Shown: positions 1 through 12,817 of the stretch, piece by piece
Numbering within the stretch: position 1 is the first letter of the stretch
Layout of the letters: each line of letters starts with the position of its first letter
Source of the DNA: Odobenus rosmarus divergens
Taxonomy: Eukaryota > Chordata > Mammalia > Carnivora > Odobenidae
Direction: 5' to 3'
DNA length: 64,000 bases
NCBI RefSeq assembly: GCF_000321225.1
Contig: NW_004450945.1
Coordinates: forward strand, 932,046-996,045
Made by a program: the position numbers and the translations under genes
The notes under the pieces: model-generated
What the model saw: the letters and a program-made list of their open reading frames with translations, nothing else
What the model was told of the DNA's origin: nothing
The model's database searches: none

Positions 1-254
1 CAAATCACAGCTAAAATACAGGCATAGATCATAACATCCATAACTGGTTTCCATCTAATATTCTCAAAGGGACTGACTAGAGATAACACTTCATGAGAGA
101 AAATTTTACTTTTCTTTTTATCCAGAATAAATTTCTACTCTTCTATTCAACCTGATCATTACATAGAATCAAAGTTTTGGAGGATGGTAGAAACTATAAT
201 ACCTTTAATTTTACACATTTTAAAAATACATACATGTACAAATAGAATCAGAAA

Positions 255-490
255 ACAATAGTGAGCATTTGTTCAGCACTTCTTAAGGCTAGGTATGATT
301 CTTAGTGCTTTAATTTACATGATTTTTATTTATGATTTTATATTCATATTAGCCTATGAGGGAGGTGCCTTCATAATGCACATTTTACAAATGAGGAAAG
401 AAGCATAGGGTGGTGAAATAACTTGCTGTAAGTCACATAACTAGCTAAGGAGTAGACATGGGCTATGAGCTTTGAACAGGGCTTCTGCAG
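255..490 (-). repeat. MIR relic
   Basis: MIR core signature in reverse orientation: cattttacaaatgaggaaag, then a tract like taacttgc...gtcacataactagctaagg. Old tRNA-derived SINE, diverged. Confidence 0.65.
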
Positions 491-579
491 CCACATTAAC
501 TTGCTTTGGTGCTGAGCATGGCATGAAGCTTCTCTGGCCATCTCTACACACATGCTTGTCAATGACATTGACCAGGAAG

Positions 580-606
580 GTGTGTGTGTGTGTGTGTGTG
601 TGTGTG
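580..606. repeat. (GT)n microsatellite
   Basis: Uninterrupted GT dinucleotides for about 27 bases, followed by a T run at 611-621. Confidence 0.95.
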
Positions 607-1046
607 CTTGTTTTTTTTTTTAGGCCTTCATTTTATACATTATCTGCACTTGAATCTCTATGAACTCTCACTATGACATCCGTATACACTGCCAAATACA
701 TTTTCAGTACACGCCCCTGTCACAGCCTAAAGTTGAGTCAACCGTACAATGACAAGTTAACCCTCATTGTACAGTAGGTGTTACGGTATCATAGGCGGTT
801 TTAAAGCATATGCTAAATTTGAGATTTTGGGTCAGAATTTTTGTATTATTTATGATAAGGAATTTAAATAATTGCTTGATAGTAGGGCTTTGACTTTAAT
901 ATATATATTTGCTATTGGTCTTTCTGGATTTGAGAGCAATTTGATGACCAATTATCCAGAAATTGTAACAGAAGTTTAAAAAATAATTTGCAACTACTTA
1001 GAATCTCTGTGACTCAAGATTTTTTTTTAAAGAATTACATAATAAA

Positions 1047-1241
1047 GGGCACCTGGATGGCTCATTTGTTAAGCATCTGCCTTCGGCTCAGGTCATGATC
1101 CCAGGGTCCTGGGATCCAGCCCCACATTGGGCTCCCTGTTCAGCGGGAAGCCTGCTTCTCCCTCTCCCACTGCCCTGCTTGTGTTCCCTCTCTTGGTATC
1201 TCTCTCTCTCTGTCAAATAAATAAATAAAATCTTTAAAAAA
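1047..1241 (+). mobile_element. CAN-SINE (SINEC type)
   Basis: tRNA-like head (gggcacctggatggctca), TCTCC/CTCTC pyrimidine region and AAATAAATAAATAAAATCTTT tail. Perfect target-site duplication aaagaattacataataaa at 1029-1046 and 1242-1259. Confidence 0.95.
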
Positions 1242-1439
1242 AAAGAATTACATAATAAAAATAACACCACTACCAAAAAAAAAAAAAAAAGGAGCTGGAT
1301 CTTAAAGCTGATAAAACATAATTTCTATATAAAACCACCCCTTCAGTTGTATTTATTTTAAAACAACCCATCGTGTTCTATGATTGGCCTAATAAAAAGT
1401 AAATATTAAAAAAAATTATTGAGCAATGCTATTGTGATA

Positions 1440-1570
1440 ATCACTTTCTATTTAATATCTCATTTAGCTTTCACAATGATCATATTAATCCCATTTTATA
1501 AAAGGAAAAGTACAACAACCCTAATGCTTAGAAAGGGTTAGTTATTCATACACCCAGGATATTTAAACAC
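1440..1570 (-). repeat. MIR relic
   Basis: Diverged MIR segment with cccattttataaaaggaaaa followed by a gttagttattc-like stretch matching the reverse MIR core. Confidence 0.5.
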
Positions 1571-1739
1571 AGAGTTCATGTACTTAACCCTTGGAATAAA
1601 TCTCTAGCAGTAAAATACTACTTGATTTGTTTTATGTGTTGGCATATTCCAGGAGATTTCACTTTTATGAGTTATTCCAGGAAAACTTGATATCAAAATC
1701 TAGATCTCAAGATGTCTAGATTTGAATATAAGTTATCTA

Positions 1740-1850
1740 TATTGTAAGTGAAGAAACTGAAACTGTAGAGTGGTAGTGACATATGTCGGGTCACTCAGCT
1801 AAATGGTGTAGAATTCATGCCCAGAATTTAGGTTCTCAAACTTCTATGGC
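1740..1850 (-). repeat. MIR relic
   Basis: gaagaaactgaaactgtaga followed by gtcactcagctaaatgg fits the reverse MIR core. Confidence 0.5.
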
Positions 1851-1859
1851 AACAGCCTC

Positions 1860-3570
1860 TTTCCGTACAATAGTCTATTTTTGTATAGACTGTACAGTCT
1901 ATTGAAAAGTTTGAACCAAGAGTCTCTTCTTGCAATTCAGTCATAAGATAACGGCTTGATTCTATCACCCATCAGACAGTTTGGCATCCTAGACTCTGCA
2001 TGGTAAAAGTTGAGACTCACGGTTTTCCAACCATGAGCTACTCTTTAGCTGAAACTCTGGATAGATTAATAAGGCTAGTTTCATTCCGTTGTTACAGAAG
2101 GATAATTTGAAATTAAAACCAAACTTCAAATTCTCCAAACCTCAAATGATTATGGGAATTCCTTTAAGAATAAAACCAGCAAATCAAATGCCTATTTTAT
2201 CCTTTACCCACCAGATAAAGCAAGAAACTCAATTTCTGTAACACTATGAACACCATCCCATTACCACTACATAAATTAAGAGATCAGCACACTTTTTTTT
2301 TTTCCAGTGAATTCAAATCACAAACTATCCCTATTTACTTAGGAACTGTATACAACCAAAATAAGAAAATACTATGTGAGTCATTATCACTCCAAGTTTT
2401 TTAGTATGACCCAGATGAGCAACAGGGGTCAGAAAAGAAAAAAAACAAAGTGAAAAAACCCACGGACACCTCAGTTTTTGTTTAAGATGCTATTATATAA
2501 TGAAGACAGGTTTTTAAGTACATATTCCATAATTAATAAATTTCTCTCATAGATTACAAACTTTTTATATGTCTGTCTTAAAGCATGATTGTTACATGGT
2601 AAAATTTGTGTCAATCCGTACTTCATATCTTTTGCTTCACACTGTCTTATTTGTCCATTTTAAAATGCCACTAAGGATAACATATACTTAATATTTTCAT
2701 AAAATCACTCCTAGACTGCAAGTTGAGGGATCGGCAGGGCATGTGTGTGGTAAGCAGAAAAGATTACATCAAGAGAGCTTAATTCCTGTCACCCCAAAGA
2801 CCAGATGCAACCAAGAGAAAAAGCCTTCTCTTTAAAAGGAGCAAGGCAACTGTTGTTCCTTATTGTTCTTCTTTCTGTTTTTGCTTCAAGGTGGGGTGGA
2901 TAGGTTTGTGTGTGCATTTTTTTTTTTAAACCAAAGAAGAGATTTTTTTTGCATGTAACATTTACCACCACGTTTTGTTTTTTTAAACGTGATTTATGCT
3001 TTTAGAGAGGTTCATTTTCAGAAGAAATCTGAATGAGGACACCGTCTGTAGAAAGACATTCCAATGAACTGGTTAGGCAAGTAGTTGTTTGGAAGGAACA
3101 CCGCCTCAGGGTTCAGGAGGCAGATGGAGGTAGCCATGGAGGAGTGGGGAGTACCAGGACTCGGTCCCTTTTCCCTTCTCCAGCTCCAGACAGGATTCAT
3201 ATTCATGACTAATCTTCAGGAGTACAATCCCTCACCGCCCACCTCCCCTTCACAGAAAGCACTGATGAGCAAGTACTCCTTTTCTCAAAAATGAAAATGT
3301 TGCTTCTGTGTACTCATTTTTGCAAGCACCCCCCCCTTGACCTAGAGAGAATAGAAGGAAAAGAAAGTCACTAACTCTTCAGATTCCACACCACAGAGTG
3401 ATTATTTAGGATGGGTTTTGTTATATGTGTCAAACAGGGCACATTCTTTTTACAGGTTTTCACTAATGGTTCTGGAAAATGTGTGTGCCTGTGCTGCGTT
3501 CCCATCAAAGTCATACGAAGACACAAAAGGAGTTTTGGCGAAACTGCATTCAGAAACAAGGATGGGTGAT
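1860..3570. other. Intronic sequence without clear repeats
   Basis: About 1.7 kb with no recognisable transposon beyond short A/T runs. Small open frames on both strands around 3018-3294 lack codon or motif support and are not called. Confidence 0.6.
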
Positions 3571-3574
3571 TTAT

Positions 3575-3735
3575 CTGTTACTAAGGATGAAGGCATGGAG
3601 TTATCAACCAGTCCAATTCCATGCTTTTACACATAAGGAAAATAGGACTCAGAAGGGGAAGTTATTTGTCCATCAGCAGATAGCCAAGTGTGGCAGCAGA
3701 ACGAGGACTAGAAGCCCGGACTTCGGACTCCTAGG
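3575..3735 (-). repeat. MIR relic
   Basis: Reverse MIR core (ggactcagaaggggaagtta, then a cagcagaacgaggactagaa-like segment) with moderate divergence. Confidence 0.55.
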
Positions 3736-3959
3736 CCAGGGGTTTCTCACTAAAACTCACGACTGCTAAAGTTTGAGGGCTCTTCAAAATGGAAGAGACA
3801 GTAAATTTATACCATAAACCTTGGTTTATCTGCCTATGCCAAAAGACCTCCAAAGAGCTTAATTTTACACATGGTGTAATTCTTGAATCTGTAGAAGAAA
3901 GGACATACTGGAACACATTGGTTTTCCATTTTCGATAAATCACAAAATAGATGTTTTTC

Positions 3960-4570
3960 CTCCTCCATAGCCTTCTTAGTTTTCATTCTATCTGATCAAC
4001 TTCAAGCAGCTGAACTGTTTCTTTTTCAAACTAAGCTATTGCTCGAAGGCACATAAAATGCCTTGGTTAAGTGGGGAGTGGGCTGTATCTAATTCACTAG
4101 CAGAGATGGTTTGTGTTGATTCCCTTTGTCCAGGGAAGCCAACATCACTAAATCCATCATGCTCCACTAAAGTTCAGGTTATAGAGAAATCATCCTGATA
4201 CCCAACTCAGACGTCTAAAGGAGAGGGCTATTTTTAGAAGACATATTTTATAAGGCCATCTAAGTTCTATTAGGTAGTAACATGCACTGGAATGAAGCAT
4301 ACTCAATTTCAAGACAAATCATGTGCGTTTTATATCTAAAACGTTTTAGTTTATGATTCACTATCCTGTGCCATGGAGGGACACAGCTGAGATGTTGAAA
4401 TACCTGCTCTCGTTCTATCTCTTTAAGAGGATGTGGTGAGAAAAGCTTTGAATAATATCCACTAAGAGCTCTTCAGCTTCTTGGAAGGATGATAAGTAAA
4501 TACAATGAAGTGAGAACTGTATTTTTTCTTCTTCTTAATCTATAGATGAATTACATCTTTCCTAAACACA
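3960..4570. other. Intronic unique sequence
   Basis: No repeat or gene recognised. Ordinary AT-rich intron. Confidence 0.5.
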
Positions 4571-4583
4571 AAGAATAACTTTG

Positions 4584-4800
4584 GGGCGCCTGGGTGGCTC
4601 AGTCAGTTAATAGCCCGACTCTTGATTTTGGCTCAGGTCATGATCTCAGGGTGGTGAGATTCAGCCCGGCTTTAGGCTCCATGCTCAGCAGGGAGACTGC
4701 TTGAGATTCTCTCTCCCTCTGCCCTCCCACCGCCCCCCCAACCCCCCACTCATGCGCAAGCGCCTTCTCTCTCTCAAAATAAGTAAAATCTTAAAAAAAA
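4584..4800 (+). mobile_element. CAN-SINE (SINEC type)
   Basis: Head gggcgcctgggtggctcag, CT-rich middle with a C run at 4734-4747, and a tail ending in ...aaaatcttaaaaaaaa. Target-site duplication AACTTTG at 4577-4583 and 4801-4807. Confidence 0.93.
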
Positions 4801-4809
4801 AACTTTGAT

Positions 4810-5680
4810 AGACAAAAGAGATAAAAATGAAGCTCACATCACTGCAGACAATATACTTCTGATAGGCACCCCACTAGGCTAACCTATATCCACAAATGAG
4901 GTAAGAGGCTTTTACTGCACAAACTGAGACTCTGTCTTTCTGTTTCCCCCACCCCTTCTCTCTTTTTTCTCTCTCTCTCACACACACTCACATTTAGATG
5001 TTACCTTTTACCAGATGAAGACTCCCATAACCCTTCTAATCAGAAATAATCAATCCAGCCTTGGGTTTTTTGTTTTGTTTTGTTTTTGTCTTTTTGCTTT
5101 TTATCTCTATCCCAGTTTTTTATCAACATGGTTCTCATTTTCTAGTTAGTGGCCTATTCGCCTATTCCCTAAAGTAAAGGGACTCTCATTTTCATCTATG
5201 CTCCTACTTTAAGAGCCGAGGAAGAAAAAGTAGATAATTTCTTATCTGAAAAGAATAGTCCTGTAGAGAGACACAATCTCAATCCCAACACACCTACTTC
5301 TCTTAACAATAAGCACATGACATTGCAGAGTTTGGGGACATATGCACATGCAGGCACCTCCACATGTCCAGCCACCATCCTCTAGTTGCCCATACTCTGT
5401 ATCCTATAATCAGTTCAGCAAGACCACCATGTTACAATGTATCCCTTTCTTCCTTGATCTGACCCCAACTCAACTATTTGTCTATTTTCTTATTCCTTCT
5501 CTTCCGTGTTGAGTTCCAGCCAAAACTTCCTTCCAATACGCAATTTACCAAATTCATTTATACACTTAACTTAAGGGGTCTCAAACTGATAGCCCACGTA
5601 TATGTTCGGTGGGTCCAGGGAACTTACAAAAATAATAATAATTTGCATTACTCTAAGTGAGGCAAATATTCTCCTGTTCT
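4810..5680. other. Intronic sequence, no gene seen
   Basis: Contains a CT/CA-rich low-complexity patch at about 4944-4992 and a T-rich patch near 5065-5100. Nothing else is recognised. Confidence 0.5.
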
Positions 5681-5689
5681 TACTTATCA

Positions 5690-6010
5690 TCATTTCCTGT
5701 TCTCTTGCATTGAACGCTTCCCACATTTAAGGCTGCTCCCTAACTTAGATAGTTCTCAAGGTCTAAAGTACCTTCTCTTTCTCCTCTTTCACATGGCCAG
5801 TATGTTTCCTAAGCTTTTACCTGGACATGATTATCAGAATTCCTGCTGAGGTTTGTCTATATTCTCATCTGGTGCTTACCACTTTCTATCTTGATAAGAA
5901 TTGTTTGTAAGTGTCTCCTGTCTGGTAATAAATTGTGAGGTCCTTGGGAACAGAACATGCTCTTTATTTATTCATTCATTCCTCAGAATGTCTCAAATAT
6001 AGAAAGCAGC
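5690..6010 (+). repeat. L2-like 3' end
   Basis: ttgtgaggtccttgggaaca then a tttattcattcattc-like segment resembles the conserved 3' end of LINE-2. Strongly diverged. Confidence 0.4.
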
Positions 6011-6029
6011 AGATGTTGGCTAGGTGCAG

Positions 6030-6640
6030 GACCACTGAGCTGCTTAATGCCTAAAAGTTATGATTCTTTTTGAGTATGATGTGAATACTGTCCCCAAAGT
6101 TATAAAGCCCAGCAGTCATTGCTGATGACTAAATTGGTCCATTGTCCAATATGGGTACCCATTTGTAATCTTGTTTATTTATTTATCTCTCAATAGGTAA
6201 GCAACAAATATTTTCTTGGATATGATTTAGATCATTTATAACCTAGTTCATTAACTTCATAGCTGTCTCCCCCACTGATTTTAAGTTATAGGTAGTGACA
6301 GACTTAGCTCTTTTATTTAAACTTTATACCTTTAGCAGAGTATCTTGAACTTAGTAAATAATCAGCACATTCTTGTCAAATTGACAAGAATACAAGCATG
6401 AAATTTTAGTCTTTTTGCCAGGGAAAAGATTCTTACAAACCTACGATTTAAGAAAACCAGGTATGAGAATTTGTTAACAACGTCTTACTGATAAAGACAT
6501 GAAGCCAACCACTTAATAAATGTTTAATTACTTTTCTAAACTATTACACTCTACCTTTTATTTTCTCAATGGCATAACCCAGCAGAACTTTCCACATATT
6601 TTAAGATGAGTCACAGCTAAAAATGTCTATTTTAAAGTAG
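6030..6640. other. Intronic unique sequence
   Basis: AT-rich with no recognisable element. Confidence 0.45.
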
Positions 6641-6649
6641 TGACTGGCC

Positions 6650-6745
6650 TAGAAGTTTCTTCTCTGTCATTATGGCTCTGTACCCTTGGGCAAGTCACTC
6701 TGCACTCAGAGCCTGAGCTTCTCAGCCTATAAAAATACATATGTT
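6650..6745 (+). repeat. MIR relic
   Basis: ggctctgtacccttgggcaa then gtcactctgc...cctgagcttctcagcctataaa is the forward MIR core. Confidence 0.65.
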
Positions 6746-6754
6746 AAAATATTG

Positions 6755-6925
6755 GATTGCACCAGTGTTTCTCCAACATCAGAATTACCTGGAGGGCTTA
6801 TTGAAAGAGTGTCGCCCTCCCTCTTCTAGTTTCTGATTCAGCAGCTCTGGAGTGGAACCCAAAATATTTGTGTCTTTCAAAGTTCCCGAGGGTGCTGGCC
6901 AGAGATCACATTTTGAGAACCACTG
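6755..6925 (+). mobile_element. MER5A-type hAT-Charlie element
   Basis: Starts with a diverged caccagtgtttctccaacat and ends with ttttgagaaccactg. Its middle carries agaattacctggagggct and ttctgattcagcagctctgg, as in MER5A. Non-autonomous DNA transposon. Confidence 0.8.
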
Positions 6926-7389
6926 AACTAAACTGTTTTGGAATCCACACAGCTCTGACTTTATCACACTAAGATTCAAACCCAGGGATATCTGGGTATC
7001 CAATTCCAAAGTTTGTGCTCTGGAGTAGAGAATATTTTATTATGTTAAGATTACTGAATGACACCCAAACAACTAAAATAAAATACTATTTAGTAACGAA
7101 AGTGAAAATGTTTTCTGTGAGTTCTGTGATACCAGAATGGACACCAGAGTACCTGAGCTTTTAAAAGAAATCTGCTTCAAAATTTGACTTAAGTTGAAGA
7201 ATCTAGTTTCAAATGGGGAAAAAATGGGCTTAATGGATTTTATAGCATACTAGTATATCTTCAAATATTACCTTCTTTTTTTGAAATACAAAAATACAAA
7301 TTAACGCAAATATTGCTTTTATCTGCATTAGTAATTGCTCTACTTGGGATTAATAATTTCCAGTTTCCAGATTTATCATATTCTAAAAA

Positions 7390-7640
7390 GTAATAGTAAT
7401 GACCATCACCACTGAGAGCTGACCTCATACAAGATGTTATGTTAACGGCTTGGCATGTCTCACCTCAATATGCTAAATAGCTTTTCTCTGGTATGTCGCC
7501 AATATCATCATCCTCATCTTGTAAGTGGGTAAAATGAAGCTCAGAAACATAACAGAATTTAGCCAAGGTCATCCACACAGTGAATGAGAGATCTGGATTC
7601 AAATGCAGGCAGCAAGCTCCTCCAGAGCCTGAGATCATCA
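7390..7640 (-). repeat. MIR relic, near full length
   Basis: tcatcctcatcttgtaagtg then aagctcagaaacataa...tagccaaggtcatccacacag and ggattcaaatgcaggca match the reverse MIR. Confidence 0.7.
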
Positions 7641-8179
7641 GCCCTATCTCTAATAGGAGATACAAAGGTGGGTCTACTAATCCAGAAAGTTAGGTTTAAT
7701 CCAGAGTCAACCATAAACCCTAGTGGAAACATTGGAGAAATTCACCCTAATCAACTTGGATCTTAGTTTTCCCATCTATTAAAGGAAAGCTAGAGTAAAA
7801 CTACATCATGTCTACTGTTCCTAAGTCTAACATTCTAGAATTTTCTGAGTTTTATAGATAAAATAATATTAAATAAACTGGTCACTGAAGGAACGAACAG
7901 GTGACTCACAGCATATTACTTCAAAAACAAATCAGATTCTCTCTAAACCAGCATGATAGGATTTCAGACTCATCTGTTTTTAAGAGGATGTAAGGTCAGA
8001 ACCAGCTCCTGTGTTTCTGCTGAAATCCCTTTCTGTTTATCTGCCCTCTTCAACTTTGTCATTCTGAATGCATACACACTAAGCACAGTGTCTTAAGTAA
8101 CATTGCCGAGGTTACACCAAAGACAGGTGTTAGGGGAACTATTTCCCTAGGGCTATCATTTCCAACTCTCCCTCCTCAA

Positions 8180-8620
8180 AAACAGAGGGAGGGGATACAA
8201 GGAAAAGGGTTTCTTTTCAGATTAAACACAGCGACTGCAAACACCTTCCCCTAGGCAATAAATTCTCTGCCAGTGCGTGCTGCAGTTTACCCAAACACCA
8301 GAGCAAAAAGCAAACAGCCCCTTTTGTAAGGGAGGGGCTGTCACCTGTCAGTGATGTTTGTGAATTTCCAGAGAAGAAGAAAAAAGAAAAGAAAGAAAGA
8401 AAACCCTTTCCCTTATTTTATTAAGCAGACTGTTTGTTCAAGGTTTGAAATGCATACTGGTGTTTAAAGTAAAAGTCCCTGGCTTGGCAATCTTGAACAA
8501 AGTGATGCCTTCTGATTGGCTACACCACACAAAGAACAAAACAGGAAAACAGTCTGCTCTTCTGGGGACACCTGAACTCAGTCTAATCTGAGTGGATATT
8601 GGGCCATGTCATAAGCAACA
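8180..8620. promoter_or_regulatory. Candidate intronic regulatory block
   Basis: Repeat-free, relatively GC-rich block in otherwise AT-rich intron 3. Motif-like stretches occur in cluster: a GC box (gggaggggc), an E-box of the ZEB/SNAI type (cacctg, twice), forkhead-like tgtttgt (twice), a CCAAT-like gattggct and SOX/TCF-like aacaaag (twice). These are visual matches only. No conservation or activity data are available here. Confidence 0.3.
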
Positions 8621-8869
8621 TAAGTAACTACAAAACCCATCTTCCAAAAAGTGGAAGGCTTTTTCCATGCGGAATATATTTTGTTTCATTTGTTTTCATA
8701 GAACTAATAAACAAAAGCTTATTTGGTACAAAATATGGTTGAATGATTATTTTAATGGTAGTAGCCAAGGGGTAAGGGTAGTAAAGATCCTAAGAGCAAG
8801 GGTTAAGAAGTGCTGCACAGAAAAGGAGAAAATGTTATGTGCGTTCCCATGTTCAGGGCTAACCCTAGG

Positions 8870-8945
8870 GGATATATATATATATAAAATATATTCATAT
8901 ATATTCATATTCTTACATATCATATATTTATATATATACATATAT
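8870..8945. repeat. TA-rich low-complexity tract
   Basis: Imperfect (TA)n with ATTCATAT-type interruptions over about 75 bases. Confidence 0.85.
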
Positions 8946-9194
8946 TTATGAAATACACTGTGTACTCTTCTTTCTTCACCCCTTTCTTCATATCATTCCC
9001 ATCCCAATAATTAGGCCTGCTCACTGCACTCAGAGATGCTGCATTCTCCAAGATGTCTTACTCATCTCCAGTCAAAACTACCATCCCTTCCATAGATTGC
9101 AATCAAAGTTATATAAAGAGGGACTGTTTCACCTCTATGTGCAAATGACTAGTCACCCAAAAGTATTTGTATTTTTTAAAAAGAGATAGTTTTA

Positions 9195-9391
9195 GGGCGC
9201 CTGGGTGGCTTAGTCATTAAGCGTCTGCCTTTGGCTCAGGTCATGGTCCCAGGGTTCTGGGATCGAGTCCCACATCGGCTCCCTGCTCAGCAGGAGGCCT
9301 GCTTCTCCCTCTCCCACTCCCCCTGCTTGTGTCCCTGCTCTCGCTGTCTCTATCTCTGTCAAATAAATAAATAAAATCTTTAAAAAAAAAA
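9195..9391 (+). mobile_element. CAN-SINE (SINEC type)
   Basis: Complete head, CT-rich middle and AAATAAATAAATAAAATCTTT tail. Target-site duplication AGATAGTT at 9184-9191 and 9392-9399. Confidence 0.95.
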
Positions 9392-9439
9392 AGATAGTTG
9401 AACCAAAATTGATTCAAGTTTATAGACACTTCTGCACAG

Positions 9440-9905
9440 TTGTATGAGTATAAATTGAAAAGAAAATAAACTCATGAAAAGAAATTTGATAATAAGTATC
9501 AGTAACACTGGTGTTCATACACTCTTACTCAATAATTACACTTATAAGCATCTAGTGCAAGAAAATATTCTCTATATAAATATTCTTAAAAATCTATGAG
9601 TAAAATAACAGTTAAATCATTGCATATCTATGTAATGACATAACATAGCAATTAAAGTTGTCTTGAAGACTAGTAAGAGAAATATGTTCACTACTGAATG
9701 CAAAAAAAGTAGATTATAATTTTATATATGACATGATCTGAATACATCTTATAAATCCGTTCTTACAAGGGAAAAACTGGAAAAAAATTAAAAGTTTTAT
9801 AACTCTTATCACTAAGTAGAGATTACATATGCTTTTGATACTTCTAAAGTTGTTTTCATTAGTATGCATTGCTTTTATAATCAGAGCAATTTATTAATTT
9901 GCATT
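9440..9905 (+). mobile_element. Old L1 3'-end relic (L1M/L1ME-like)
   Basis: Diverged match to the old L1 3' region: a tail with gcattgcttttataatcaga and upstream gaaaaactgg...atcact. No open frame. Confidence 0.45.
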
Positions 9906-10079
9906 TTATTATGAAATGTAATATATATTCACCTATCTCAGAGTTCTTATTTAAAAAAAAAGCATAGACAGACATGTGATAACAAAAATAATTTTTGAAT
10001 GACTATATTTTTATACACCCGGAACTTTGAATGAAAACAAATCAGATAATGAAACAAACGACTGCAATTCTCTGAGGCC

Positions 10080-10195
10080 GATATTAGGTATTATTGTCTA
10101 TCCATAAAAATGAGGAAAGAGAGGCTCATAGAGACTATCAAGTTCACACAGCTAAAACTGGTAAAGACAGAATTCCAACCACAGTATATCTGGCT
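10080..10195 (-). repeat. MIR relic
   Basis: aaaatgaggaaagagaggct then ttcacacagctaaaactgg matches the reverse MIR core. Confidence 0.65.
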
Positions 10196-10199
10196 AAAA

Positions 10200-11270
10200 A
10201 TCTTATGTCATAATACTAAAGTAAGTAATAAACTGTAAAATCCTGTTACATAGAATGTAGTCATCAGAGTAAAAACAAGAACAAAAAAACAACCTTGCCT
10301 CAAGTCTCCCTACCCTGAACTGTAGTGTTTTTCTGGAAGACCTGACAAGGAGGAAGTAGAGATGGGAGAGAAGTAGGACACTTGGAAAGGAATGAGGGAA
10401 TGCGAGGGAGGAACAAAAGGAGGGTAGTAGTTGAGATGTGAGGGTGGCTCTGAGAGGCCTTCCTTCAAATGAGCTCCTGATATTGGTGTCAGACTTAGAG
10501 TTGGCAGACATTATGCATCTCAGATGCCTGGGAGACCAAGACATACAGAAAATAATTGCTGTTTATATGAAATATCAAGGATCATACCCCTTCCACCTTT
10601 TGCGCCAGGAGAAAGCACGTAGGGAGGGAAATTGAGAATTTTTGAGGGACTCATGCAGCAATGTTGTTCACCAGCCCCTTATAGCCTGACTAGACTGAAC
10701 TACTGAAGAATACTTTGTTCACAGAGTATGTGCTTCTTATTTATACATATGAAGAATGAAATTTATCAAATGAGGACAAAACAATTGACATATCAAAAAC
10801 AATTTTGACACAATTCTACAATTTTAGAAAACATCTATAGATGTGGTTCATATTGAGTTATGGTGAGTCAGGGTGTGCGTCTACGTGCATGTGTATGTGT
10901 GTGTGTAGGCAGGGAGGGAGAAAAGGTTGACGGAGGTTATGGAGGGAATGTTTATAAATTTATATTAAAAAAAACAGCAAATTAGAGCTCTGACATGATT
11001 TATGGTCCCGCTCAGACAATATAAGTACTTATTGTTCTTTGAAAAAAAATAATTCTGATGAACAAAACCACCCATAGAATTCCCTATTCTTCCTGGTAGT
11101 ATTCAGTCAGAATTGTAACTTTAGTATGAAGGAAGAACAACATCAATGATAAATATCCTATTCAATAAAATAGACTTGAGTTCTTTAAAAATACATTTGA
11201 TACTTGAAAGCAAAAATTATAACATTGTCTGATGAAATGTTCAATGTACATAGATATAATATATATGACA
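10200..11270. other. Intronic sequence, no gene supported
   Basis: Includes a 113-codon open frame on the minus strand (10544..10203) that is low-complexity Ser/Leu/Phe-rich and has no recognisable domain, so it is treated as chance. A GT-rich tract lies at 10868-10905. Confidence 0.5.
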
Positions 11271-11279
11271 ACTACAACA

Positions 11280-12817
11280 TCATGGGGGAAGGTTATGAAA
11301 CCAATATTGTGGTAGGTTTTCCACATTCCATTTGAAGTGGTAAAATATTGATTCTTAATAGACTATGAGAAATTATGACTATGACAATCCCCAGAGAAAC
11401 AATTAAAAATATGCAAATAAATATAGCCAAAACCAAGATAGAATAATTAAAAGGAAATACTAAAAATAGGTCAAGTGATCTAAATAGTGGCAGAGAAAAG
11501 GAAAACAAAAGAGCAATGGAGAGAACAAACACACCAAACACAAATGCTATATATATACATATATATGTGTGTGTGTGCATTTATATCATTTACTATATAT
11601 ATATAATATAAATACACCAATAGAGATTGCCAAAATAGATAAAAAGCGACCAACTATACATTGTAGAAGCAACTCCACCTCAAATATAATGATAAATATA
11701 GGTTAAAAGTAAAAGGATGAAGAAAAGATTTACCATGACAACATTATTCAAAAGTTAGATTGGTTACATTAATATAAAAACAAAGTAGACTTCAGGACAA
11801 AGTACATCACCAGGAATAAAGAGAAATATATAATGACAGAAAGATTAATTCACCAGGAAGATAAAAACAATACACCTAAAAATAGAGTTTCAATATATAT
11901 ATGAAGCAAAAACAGACAGACTTGAAAGGAGAGACAAACCCATAATTGGAGTTGAAGACTTCAGTATTCATCTCTTAGTAATCAACAGAACTAGAAGCTG
12001 AAAATAAGCAAGGATAGAGAAGAACTGCATAATACCATAAACCAATGATCCTCAATTGATGTTTATCGAACACTCCGCCCAACAAAAACAGAATTCACAG
12101 TCTTTTTAAGTGCCCACAGAACATTCATCAAGATAAACCGTATCTTGACTCAGGAAATGAACCTTAACAAATTTCAAAAATAGGAGATCATACAAAGTAT
12201 GTTTTCTGATCATAATGGAATTAAACCAGAAGTCAGTAGTGGAAAGATAACAGAAAATACCCAAATACTTGGAAATTAAACATGCTTGTAAATACACACA
12301 GGTCAAAGAGAAAGTCTCAAGAGAAATCATAAAATATTTTAAACTAAACAATATAAAAATACAACATGTCAACATTTAGGGGATGCCACTAAAGCAGTGT
12401 TTCATGGGAAATTTATAAATGTAAATACTAACATTAGAAGACAAGAAAGATCTCAATTCAAAAATATAAATTTTTAATTTAAGAACCCTGAAAAGGAAGA
12501 GCAAAATAAACCCAAAGAAGCAGAAGAAAATAAGACCAAAAATAATAAAGTTGAAAAGAGAAAGACAATAGAGAAAAACAATGAAACCAAAAAGCTGAGC
12601 TGGCTCTTCGAAAGATCAATACAATTAATAAACCTCTAGTGAGACTGATAGAGAAAAAGAGAGAGGACACAAGTTACCAATATCAGAAATGAAACAGGAA
12701 GATATTACAGATCCCACAGACATTAAAAGCTTAGTAAGGGAATATTCCAAACAATTCTCCATACAAAAATTCAAAACTTTGATGCAATCAACCAGTTCCT
12801 TACAAATCACTATTTAT
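11280..12817 (+). pseudogene. Old L1 ORF2 fragment, 5' part
   Basis: Degenerate LINE-1 ORF2 (endonuclease to early reverse transcriptase region), recognisable by acaaagtatgttttctgatc, ttggaaattaaaca, gatgccactaaagcagtg, gaaagatctcaattcaa, gctgagctggctcttcgaaa and gaaatgaaacaggaagatat. It is interrupted by many stops. The 5' limit is uncertain, with a clear match from about 11640. A TA/TG microsatellite sits at 11548-11605. A CAN-SINE later split this copy at 12818. Confidence 0.85.

Noticed and set aside
580..606. Direct-repeat array as CRISPR
   Set aside because: All periodic arrays here are microsatellites (GT, CA, GATA, TTTA, TA) without spacers, and the genome is mammalian.
10203..10544. 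113-codon open frame, minus strand
   Set aside because: Low-complexity Ser/Leu/Phe sequence caused by a purine-rich plus strand. No domain.
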